Shown: piece after piece, positions 7,306 through 13,914 of the stretch
Numbering within the stretch: position 1 is the stretch's first letter
Layout: each line of letters opens with the position of its first letter
Origin: UBA993 sp964389365
Lineage (GTDB): Bacteria; Bacillota; Dethiobacteria; DTU022
Assembly (NCBI GenBank): GCA_964389365.1
Contig: CAYMDO010000038.1
Location: 1-15,924, forward strand
Reading direction: 5' to 3'
Length of the DNA: 15,924 nucleotides
Program-made: the position numbers and the translations under genes
Notes under the pieces: generated by a model
The model's database searches: none
Seen by the model: only the letters and a program-made list of their open reading frames with translations
Told to the model about the DNA's origin: nothing

Positions 7306-7827
7306 TTACCGGTCAAAGTAAATACTTTTACCGGTTGCTGATAGCGGAACACCAATGGCGATCTCGCCTTCAATCATTTTCGTCCGCAGGGCTGAAACAC
7401 CGATTCGATACATGATTCGGTTGTCGGCATTAAAAAGTGCAGCTGTTTTTACTGCTGAACCGAGAGCAATACCGAGATCAACAAGACGCCAGGCGCATAG
7501 CGGTCCGCTAAACTCAAGCCCGGATTCTAAATTTGTATTCATCGCGGCACAAGTGGCAAAACCGCAGGCTCCGCAATTTAAACCCAAATATTGAGGATTT
7601 TTTAAACCCAGTAACAGAACCGCTTTTGAATCATTGACATTCCTGCCATCGCGGTCATAATTTGGCCTCCCGCTTTCTTCTCCATACTTAATCATATCCG
7701 CTGCCAGTTGTGCCACTTCGGAACCGTGAATAACGCGTATCTCTAAATAGTCTTTTCCCGCTGCTTTCGGTGCTGTTCGTGCAGCCAAGGCCATCAGGCC
7801 GGCAACCATCTTTAACTGCTCTTCCAA
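7306..7827 (-). CDS. DUF2148 ferredoxin-like Fe-S domain protein
   Basis: A soluble protein of 173 residues in the DUF2148 / COG4739 family of uncharacterised ferredoxin-domain proteins found mostly in anaerobes. Counting from the earlier GTG codon, the four cysteines are C88, C91, C96 (CGACGFATC) and C114 (GPLCAWRLVDLGIALGSAVKTA), suited to one [4Fe-4S] cluster. The N-terminus (MALAARTAPKAAGKD) and C-terminus (GVPLSATGKSIYFDR) are also typical. I prefer the TTG at 7827: AGGTGAT (7832-7838) is correctly spaced for it, whereas the upstream GTG at 7836 lies inside that ribosome binding site. It is probably first in an operon with the acetyltransferase. The role is unknown; a redox or electron-carrier role is inferred. 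Confidence 0.88.
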   Translation of the reverse strand: MEEQLKMVAGLMALAARTAPKAAGKDYLEIRVIHGSEVAQLAADMIKYGEESGRPNYDRDGRNVNDSKAVLLLGLKNPQYLGLNCGACGFATCAAMNTNLESGLEFSGPLCAWRLVDLGIALGSAVKTAALFNADNRIMYRIGVSALRTKMIEGEIAIGVPLSATGKSIYFDR

Positions 7828-8014
7828 AATTATCACCTCATTTTTAACAATTTTTCTGTCAATATCAACCTGGTTTTAAAGCTTTTTCAGATAACAACTT
7901 AACCGGGTATTCATCGCCGGCTGCGGTTCGTGTTAATGCTGCTGCACTAAAATAGATTATGAAAAATAAAAAACCGTAAAAAAGTCAATTTCCCCGGTTC
8001 ACAATTAAAGCGGC

Positions 8015-8476
8015 CTATCTAACAACCATAACACAACAGTTTTCTGCTTCTTGAATCACGGCATTGCTAACGCTGCCGAGAAACAACTTTTTCAACCCAC
8101 CCAGCCCCCTACTGCCGATTACGATTAAGTCATAACCATTTTCGCGAGCTGTTTCAACAATCATATGAGCCGGGTGACCCTCCGCCAGGATTGAATTGGC
8201 TTTAATTTTTTTTGCCGCTAAAAACGAAACTGCATCATCAAGATATTTTTGTCGCTGCATCTTGAGATCCTCATACATTTTTTTTGATCGTTCCATATCT
8301 TCCGGAGTAACCATGTAATCCCGGCTACCCCAAGCTGCAATCGTTAAATCGATTTTGCCGTCATAAACATGTATTACTGTGACTTTATCTATAATTACTG
8401 TTCCCGCGATTAGAGCAGCTTTTTCCAAGGCTTTTTGACTCTGTTCCGAACCATCGGTACATACTAACATCTTCAA
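8015..8476 (-). CDS. Universal stress protein (UspA family)
   Basis: A 153-residue single-domain universal stress protein. It begins MKMLVCTDGSEQS, the usual first beta strand plus nucleotide-binding DGS, and ends with the ATP-binding motif G-2x-G-9x-G-S at 121-135 (GSRGLGGLKKLFLGS), so it belongs to the ATP-binding class. Such proteins act in the cytoplasm in stress survival and signalling. The start is a TTG at 8476, 11 bases after GGAG; the ATG two codons later is too far from the ribosome binding site and would remove the first residues of the fold. It has its own promoter and is probably monocistronic. Confidence 0.92.
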   Translation of the reverse strand: MKMLVCTDGSEQSQKALEKAALIAGTVIIDKVTVIHVYDGKIDLTIAAWGSRDYMVTPEDMERSKKMYEDLKMQRQKYLDDAVSFLAAKKIKANSILAEGHPAHMIVETARENGYDLIVIGSRGLGGLKKLFLGSVSNAVIQEAENCCVMVVR

Positions 8477-8529
8477 TGTCTGCCACGCTCCTTTTTAGTT
8501 AGTTAGTAGTCAACAGCCTGTCTAATAGT

Positions 8530-8566
8530 ATTATATCACTAATAACAGTAAATTGTAAGTTTACAA
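8530..8566 (-). promoter_or_regulatory. Promoter of the universal stress protein gene, with palindrome over -35
   Basis: Minus-strand TATAAT (8530-8535) preceded by TG-A, an extended -10, with CTTACA (8554-8559) 18 bases upstream as the -35 box. A short palindrome, TTGTAA-2-TTACAA (8553-8566), covers the -35 box and could be a regulator site. The start codon lies about 50 bases downstream. Confidence 0.6.
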
Positions 8567-8639
8567 ATCCCAATACAGAGCCATTTGAAGCTGCATTCTA
8601 AACTGAAAACTTGCGGCCGTTACCACCAGCAGGGTCTGA

Positions 8640-9223
8640 TCATTGTTTTTTTGCATAAATAATATGAAGAAAAGCGATACCTTCTCCCACATACGGCACT
8701 TCAATAATCTCGGACTGAAAACCGGCCTCAGCCAACAATCTCAGCCATGTTGCTTGGTTGAACAGCCCTAATCTGTGACAGTCATATTCTAACCTTACAT
8801 TCCCAAATATATCTTTGAGTAAAAAAGCGAAGTCCTTGATAATGGTCTGTTTTTGGCCGGCCGGGGCATAGGTCCGCTCCAGGTAGCGCATTCCTCCATT
8901 GTTACTATCAGTTCCGCCATGTGCAGTTTCGGGCAAAAATGTTTCCTGGAAATAGTCCGGGACCATAATCAGACACCCTCCGGGTTTACAGTGCCTGAAA
9001 GCCGTTTGAAATGTTTGCAGCAGATCCCCTTCACTAAGCATACAACTGATAGCGTCGTGGATAAATACTGCATCAAACATTCTGTTAAGGTTTAAAGTCC
9101 TCATATCCCCCCTGCATATGTCCGCAATCGGGATTCAATTTTTTGATAATCTTCCACCGGGGTTAGGAAATGGTACCGCGAACTAAGGTAAGGTGACGAG
9201 TAAAGCCTGTTTTTCTCTTCCAT
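8640..9223 (-). pseudogene. SAM-dependent methyltransferase pseudogene lacking its SAM-binding motif
   Basis: The 3' open part (8640-9104, 154 codons) is the C-terminal two thirds of a class I methyltransferase: GDMRTLNLNRMFDAVFIHDA, CKPGGCLIMVPDYFQETF, HGGTDSNNGGMRYLERTY and LFNQATWLRLLAEAGF. The family N-terminus is found upstream: ATG at 9223 after GGGGGAGAAGG, reading MEEKNRLYSS...TPVEDYQ. Next to it, in another frame, is KKLNPDCGHMQG, which normally directly precedes GDMRTL. A G6 run near 9105-9110 is one base too long, and the segment that should hold the glycine-rich motif I (VLDLGCGTG-like, about 50-60 codons) is missing. The ATG at 9104 overlaps the stop of the upstream piece (ATGA) but has no cofactor site. 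Loss of function is nearly certain; a short expressed product from 9104 is possible. Confidence 0.8.
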
Positions 9224-9321
9224 TTATAGCCTTCTCCCCCGAATAATATATTACCTGCAGGCTGTTTTTTACTTGGTTGTTCTCAATTTGAACTCACAAA
9301 AATTTTATCAGCACGATCTTT

Positions 9322-10305
9322 TTAAACGTCATACACAATATTATGTTTTCTTTTTATTACCCTGCGGGAAGCTATGCAAATATCCTCTGCAGTCAAACCG
9401 AATTTTTCCATTAGAAAACCCTGCTCGCCGACTTCACCAAATCGATCCGAAACCCCAACCCTCTCCATCGGGATAGGCCGGTTTTCTACAAGCACTTCGG
9501 CAACGGCTGAACCAAGGCCGTTAATAATACTATGGTTTTCTGCAGTTACCAGGGCGCCGGTTTTTTCTGCACATTCCATGATTAGTTCTGTATCAATAGG
9601 TTTTATTGTGAATAGATCTACAATTTTTGCTTCAATACCTTCAGCCCTTAATATAGCAGCCGCCTTTAGCGCCTCATAAACCATGATCCCGCAACTGGCA
9701 ATGGTTAAATCAATGCCATCTCTTAAAATAACACCCCGCCCCACAGTAAACCGGGAGCTTTCATCATAGATTTTAATAACCTTTCTGCGACATGACCGCA
9801 TATAGAAATTTCCATAGGTTGCAGCCATATGATGAACCATCTGCCTGATAACTGTTGTGTCAGCCGGTTCTATGATCGTCATTTGTGGTATATTGCGCAT
9901 AATCCCAATATCCTCAAAGGGCATATGGGTTCCTCCATTCATCGCAGCGGTAACTCCGGCATCTCCCCCAATAATTTTTACATTAGCGCCCGAATAGGCA
10001 CAGGAAAGAAATACCTGATCGTAAGCTCTCCTGGTGGCGAAAGCACCAAAAGCATGAAAGAAGGGAATCAGGCCGGTTATGGAGAGACCTGCCGACAAAC
10101 CTACAGCATGTGCCTCCATAATTCCACAATTGATTGATCGTTCCGGAAATTTTCGGGCAAATGGTACGGTTCCCATGGAGTACATCACATCAGCATCGAC
10201 ACACAAAACCCTGGAATCCACTTCAGCAACTGAAATTAGGGCTTCGCAGTAAGCGTCTCTCATCGCCACATCTTCCGGGGCATGTTCAGTTGCTATTTTT
10301 ATCAA
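9322..10305 (-). CDS. Split transketolase, C-terminal subunit
   Basis: A 327-residue protein holding the pyrimidine-binding and C-terminal domains of a two-subunit transketolase. The conserved ThDP-activating glutamate is E64 in NCGIMEAHAVGLSAGLS, although the usual EQNM wording is EAHA here. Further landmarks are HAFGAFATRRAYDQV (84-98), GGDAGVTAAMNGGTHMPFEDI (113-133) and the C-terminal FTIKPID...ENHSIINGLG...GVSDRFGEVGE block. It pairs with the adjacent N-terminal subunit to transfer two-carbon ketol units between sugar phosphates. It starts with TTG at 10305, overlapping the N-subunit stop by four bases (TTGA), with GGGGTGAT as ribosome binding site, so the two are translationally coupled. 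It is last in the catabolic operon. The substrate may not be the usual pentose phosphates. Confidence 0.9.
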   Translation of the reverse strand: MIKIATEHAPEDVAMRDAYCEALISVAEVDSRVLCVDADVMYSMGTVPFARKFPERSINCGIMEAHAVGLSAGLSITGLIPFFHAFGAFATRRAYDQVFLSCAYSGANVKIIGGDAGVTAAMNGGTHMPFEDIGIMRNIPQMTIIEPADTTVIRQMVHHMAATYGNFYMRSCRRKVIKIYDESSRFTVGRGVILRDGIDLTIASCGIMVYEALKAAAILRAEGIEAKIVDLFTIKPIDTELIMECAEKTGALVTAENHSIINGLGSAVAEVLVENRPIPMERVGVSDRFGEVGEQGFLMEKFGLTAEDICIASRRVIKRKHNIVYDV

Positions 10306-11189
10306 GTCGGATCACCCCTTAATACACTTCCCCCTGCCAACCTCCTGTCAATTTCACAGCAGGCTTCCTCAGCCATAGCCTCATCAATGACCATATAATG
10401 ATTAAAATCCGCTTCTTCAGCAAACAAGCAGCCGATACCTTTATTGGTTTCCAGAATAATAGCTGTCGGTTGGCCATTTGTTTCCCGGGCGCAACAGACG
10501 GCGTCGTAGATCTCTTCCACAACATAACCGCGTACTTTTCGGCATTTAAAACCGAACGCCTCAAATTTTGCCTTCAAATCAAAGGGCCTGCATATATCAT
10601 CAAGCCTGCCATCCAGCTGCTTTTGGTTATGGTCCACAAAAACAATCAGGTTATCTAACCCCCTGTGGGCTGCAAACTGCACACCTTCCCACACCTGGCC
10701 TTCCTGAAGTTCCCCGTCTCCCAGAATAACGTAAGTATCACTTCCTATTTTTTTGATCCGGTTACCCAAAGCTATCCCTATGGCCGTTGAGATTCCCTGC
10801 CCCAGGGAGCCTGTACTCATGTCAACCCCCCGGGTCCTTAGGCGGTCACAATGACTTGGCAAATTGGTGTTGGGCCTGTTTAAAGTTTTCAAATCTGCCA
10901 GGGGGAAAAACCCTGACAACGCTAAAGCAGCGTAAAGAGATGCACCACAGTGTCCTTTGGAAAGAACAAGCATATCTCTTTCCTCCCACTGCGGGTTTTG
11001 CGGATCAAAGCGCATCACCCGGCCATACAAAACCGCCAATACATCGGCAATTGACATCGACCCGCCGATATGGCCAAAACCAATAGCAGCCATCGCTCTG
11101 ATGGTCTCTTTTCTGATCTCGGCGGCAAGTTTTTTTATTGCATCGAAATCTACCGCGTTTTCCAATCTTTTAGCTTGCTCCCGGTTCAT
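10302..11189 (-). CDS. Split transketolase, N-terminal (ThDP-binding) subunit
   Basis: A 295-residue N-terminal half of a split transketolase. It shows the ThDP diphosphate/Mg motif GDGELQEGQVWE (157-168) followed by VDHNQKQLDG (185-194), with the substrate/cofactor histidines in GHIGGSMS (39-46), SKGHCG (77-82) and STGSLGQGIS (125-134). Length is normal for this subunit. ATG start with GGGAGGTGG about 8 bases upstream, 100 bases downstream of the RpiB-like gene. It overlaps the C-subunit by four bases. In accessory operons such pairs are known to serve specialised sugar-phosphate cleavages (for example apulose-4-phosphate or sulfofructose transketolases), so central pentose-phosphate duty should not be assumed. 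Confidence 0.92.
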   Translation of the reverse strand: MNREQAKRLENAVDFDAIKKLAAEIRKETIRAMAAIGFGHIGGSMSIADVLAVLYGRVMRFDPQNPQWEERDMLVLSKGHCGASLYAALALSGFFPLADLKTLNRPNTNLPSHCDRLRTRGVDMSTGSLGQGISTAIGIALGNRIKKIGSDTYVILGDGELQEGQVWEGVQFAAHRGLDNLIVFVDHNQKQLDGRLDDICRPFDLKAKFEAFGFKCRKVRGYVVEEIYDAVCCARETNGQPTAIILETNKGIGCLFAEEADFNHYMVIDEAMAEEACCEIDRRLAGGSVLRGDPT

Positions 11190-11289
11190 TTAACAACCAC
11201 CTCCCGGAGCTATACAAAATGCTCAACAACGCAACAAAAATACGTATCCATATAACTGCTTCATATAGAAACCGCATCGCAGTAACAGC

Positions 11290-11928
11290 TCAGGTTATGC
11301 AGTTACAGTACGTTTTAAGGATAAATTCTTTTAATGCCCTGTTTTTTGAGTGAACCTGCAGGGAATTGACAAATTCCCGCACTAAAAAAACGTTTTTTAC
11401 CAGACCTTCATCCATCTGAACCAATAGATCTTCCATCTTCAGATGACTTAATGCCGATATTTGTTTCAACATGTTCCGGCTTTCCTGCTGGCTAGTTTTG
11501 CGGTGTTCCGGGTATCCAGCCCCCATTTTATCGGCGAAGAGCTTTTCAAAAATGTACTTCAGGTTAACATCCCCAGCCCAGCCGTAACCCTTGTTTAAAG
11601 CAAGAGAAATACAGTTTCCGCCGTTGATCTGTGAAAACAGCCAGGCATCTAGGGGATCGGAAATCAACCCACAGAAGACGCCTGGATACTGCATAACCGA
11701 ATTGAGGTAACCCTGGCCTGTGCCACAGCCTCCTACCGCCAGGTCTACTGCATCAAGGTTAAGAAGCAGGGCGGAAATCAAGCCGGTGTGAATGTAGGTA
11801 AGCTCCGGTTGATCATCAGGGCCCTGCATCCCGGCGTTAATTACTTCACAGTCAAAACCCTCGAGCGCTTTCAGGATATCAGCATTCTTATTAACCGCGC
11901 TTATCTCGTTAACGACCGCCACCCGCAT
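11290..11928 (-). CDS. RpiB/LacA/LacB-like sugar-phosphate isomerase
   Basis: A 212-residue relative of ribose-5-phosphate isomerase B, longer than the usual 150 residues. The active-site loop is present: GGCGTGQGYLNSVMQYPG with C68 in the position of the RpiB catalytic base, followed by SDPLDAWLFSQINGGNCISLALNKGYGWAGD. The classical N-terminal sugar-binding DHAG motif is absent; the start reads MRVAVVNEISAVNKNADI. The extra C-terminal part (about 150-212) begins GYPEHRKTSQQESR and is helical in character. It probably interconverts an aldose and ketose phosphate that feeds the downstream transketolase, but the substrate is unknown. ATG start with AAGGGTGG 8 bases upstream; 92 bases after the Gfo/Idh/MocA gene. 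Confidence 0.8.
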   Translation of the reverse strand: MRVAVVNEISAVNKNADILKALEGFDCEVINAGMQGPDDQPELTYIHTGLISALLLNLDAVDLAVGGCGTGQGYLNSVMQYPGVFCGLISDPLDAWLFSQINGGNCISLALNKGYGWAGDVNLKYIFEKLFADKMGAGYPEHRKTSQQESRNMLKQISALSHLKMEDLLVQMDEGLVKNVFLVREFVNSLQVHSKNRALKEFILKTYCNCIT

Positions 11929-12020
11929 GTTTATTCCACCCTTCTTATTTCTATGCTACTTAGCCGGGTTTAACAGTTTATCCATAATCCCGCTTTCCTG
12001 GTCGCTGAAAACTGTTATCC

Positions 12021-13097
12021 TTATCTGGCATGCGGCAGTTTCAGTTCGACCGTCTTTCCGCTGGCTGCCGAATCCCTTACCGCAAGGGCAAACTCTAACA
12101 CTTCCAGTCCCCTCTCCGGAGATAGGGCTGCTTGTTCCTGTTTACCCAGGGTTTCGATAAAATCTCTTGTAGCCAAAATAAAACTATTGGCCCAATCAGT
12201 AGGCAGGTCTTCATATGCGGTAGTGATACCGTCTTTATAAAGCTCCAGTGGAGGCCTGTTCTGAATGCGACCCGTACTGCCATTGATAAAAATTATGCCT
12301 TCGGTCCCTGTAACCTCAATTCTGTTTTCATCGGGGTAATGGGAAGTTTCTATTCTTAATCCAGGTGACAGAACCATATCCAACGTGCCATAAGCCGGTA
12401 GATCCCTGTATTTCCACATCACCGTAGATAGCGAATTAACCATTAAGCCGGAGCCTGGTATAAGTTCAAGTGCTTCCACCCAAGCCGCAACCTTTTCAAT
12501 GCCACCCACCAGGTTAACTGCAACAGAGTAGAGATGGTAGCCATGGTCAAACATGATCAGGCAGCCCCCGCAGGTTTCCGGATTAAGACGCCATTGCCAT
12601 GATTCCATCGGCACATCCCAGGCCCCCTGTCCTGAACCGCTGCGCAATCGGATACTTACCATCCTCGGTTCTCCGATCGCCCCCGAATCAATCAGAAATT
12701 TTGCTTTTCTATATGCCGGCAGGTAAACGAAGTTTTCGTATATCCTAAAGCTCACTCCCGCATCCCTAACGGCCTCAATCATCTGTTGGCCTTCAGCAAT
12801 TGTCATGGCCATCGGTTTTTGCAGCGAAATATGCTTTCCGGCTTTTGCAGCCTGAATAGTCATTTCACAGTGAAGGTGGTGTGGGGTTAGTATCTCCACG
12901 GCATTTACACTATCATCTGCAAGCAGCTCCGCGTAACTGCCATAGGCTTTTTCTACTCCCCAGGCGGCGGCCTTCTCTTTTGCCTTGTCAATATTGACAT
13001 CATAAAGGCCTGTAACAGCCGCTTTATTATAGTTGTTATAACCTAAAATATGTAAATCGGAAATACGGCCGCAACCGGCAAAAGCAACCTTAAACAT
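12021..13097 (-). CDS. Gfo/Idh/MocA family NAD(P)-dependent sugar dehydrogenase
   Basis: A 358-residue oxidoreductase. The N-terminal Rossmann fold starts MFKVAFAGCGRISDLH (GxGxxxxxH), and the family lysine of the EKP motif is K94 in SLQKPMA (Glu replaced by Gln, as in many members). The C-terminal domain contains the catalytic D184-x3-H188 in MFDHGYH and a beta-sheet substrate face with WQWRLNPETCGG (167-178). Such enzymes oxidise a hydroxyl of a sugar, cyclitol or derivative with NAD(P)+. ATG start with GAGGGGAT upstream, only four bases after the IclR stop, so it is in the same operon and probably translationally linked. The substrate cannot be told from sequence. Confidence 0.9.
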   Translation of the reverse strand: MFKVAFAGCGRISDLHILGYNNYNKAAVTGLYDVNIDKAKEKAAAWGVEKAYGSYAELLADDSVNAVEILTPHHLHCEMTIQAAKAGKHISLQKPMAMTIAEGQQMIEAVRDAGVSFRIYENFVYLPAYRKAKFLIDSGAIGEPRMVSIRLRSGSGQGAWDVPMESWQWRLNPETCGGCLIMFDHGYHLYSVAVNLVGGIEKVAAWVEALELIPGSGLMVNSLSTVMWKYRDLPAYGTLDMVLSPGLRIETSHYPDENRIEVTGTEGIIFINGSTGRIQNRPPLELYKDGITTAYEDLPTDWANSFILATRDFIETLGKQEQAALSPERGLEVLEFALAVRDSAASGKTVELKLPHAR

Positions 13098-13101
13098 TTT
13101 C

Positions 13102-13914
13102 TTATCCCCTCTTTTCGAGTTTTATATATCCGAGGTTAAAAGATATTGCTGTAGCTGCCGCGATCAGTTTTTCCGCCATCAACTCCACACCCGGATCGTT
13201 AATCTTTGAAACAGTTCCAGATATTCCAATAGAAGCGACTACTGTACCCGTATAATCAAAGATTGGGGCTGCTATGCACTTTATGCCCGGCTCGTACTCC
13301 TCATTGTCTATTGCAAAGCCACGCCGGCTAGTCAAAGCCATCTCCGCCAGCAGCTCCGAATAATCGGTTATGGTTTTTTCAGTATAACGCTCCAGAACAG
13401 TTTCTGCAGGGCTGCATAGCAACAGTTTTTCCAGGCTGGATTCATCAAGGTAAGCGGCAAGGGCTTTGCCCGTTGCCGAACAATGGATCGGTGCTGCATT
13501 TCCGATGCCTGCATTTACTTTGACCATCCCCCGGCCTTCGGCGCCGTCTATATATACTACTTGTTTATCAGACAAAATAGCGAGATGGGAAGAAAACCCG
13601 GTCTCCTGAGTAACTTTATGCAGGTGCTCGCGGGCATAAAAACGAATCTCCATACCTTCAAGGATGTGGTGCGAAAGGTATGGGATCTTCATTGTGGGGT
13701 GATACCTGCCATCTGCATCCCTAAATAAATAGCCGGCTGAAGTTATCGTATTCAGGATCCTCAGGGCGGTACTCCGGTTCGCTCCAAACAAGACAGCTAG
13801 CTCGCTTTGCTTCAGCCCTTCTTTCTTCAGGCATACTTCTTCAAGAGCTTTCAGCCCCTTCAGCAGGGTTTTGGAACTACCTGGACAGATCTTCTTCTGC
13901 TCGGGCTTGCTCAT
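13102..13914 (-). CDS. IclR-family transcriptional regulator
   Basis: A 270-residue IclR regulator with an N-terminal winged helix-turn-helix (about 20-75; LKQSELAVLFGANRSTALRIL then GYLFRDADGRYHP) and a C-terminal effector domain with the typical PIHCSATGKALAAYL and GFAIDNEEYEPGIKCIAAPIFDYTGTVVASIGISG blocks. I chose the ATG at 13914: AAAAAAGGAG precedes it and the protein then has family length. A longer in-frame version reaching 14040 would add 42 residues of translated upstream gene. The start lies inside the ThDP enzyme gene (38-base overlap). As a gene of the operon it probably controls, it is likely autoregulated; the inverted repeat at 15738-15758 is its best candidate site. The ligand is likely a pathway sugar or intermediate. 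Confidence 0.9.
   Translation of the reverse strand: MSKPEQKKICPGSSKTLLKGLKALEEVCLKKEGLKQSELAVLFGANRSTALRILNTITSAGYLFRDADGRYHPTMKIPYLSHHILEGMEIRFYAREHLHKVTQETGFSSHLAILSDKQVVYIDGAEGRGMVKVNAGIGNAAPIHCSATGKALAAYLDESSLEKLLLCSPAETVLERYTEKTITDYSELLAEMALTSRRGFAIDNEEYEPGIKCIAAPIFDYTGTVVASIGISGTVSKINDPGVELMAEKLIAAATAISFNLGYIKLEKRG

Noticed and set aside
7970..8014. T-rich stretch after the universal stress protein gene with AACCG/CGGTT arms
   Set aside because: The five-pair stem has an 18-base loop; the T-run is suggestive but the hairpin is not convincing.
11971..12017. Inverted repeat TAACAGTTT / AAACTGTTA between the RpiB-like and dehydrogenase genes
   Set aside because: The loop is 29 bases and no T-tract follows, so it is neither a good terminator nor a compact operator.
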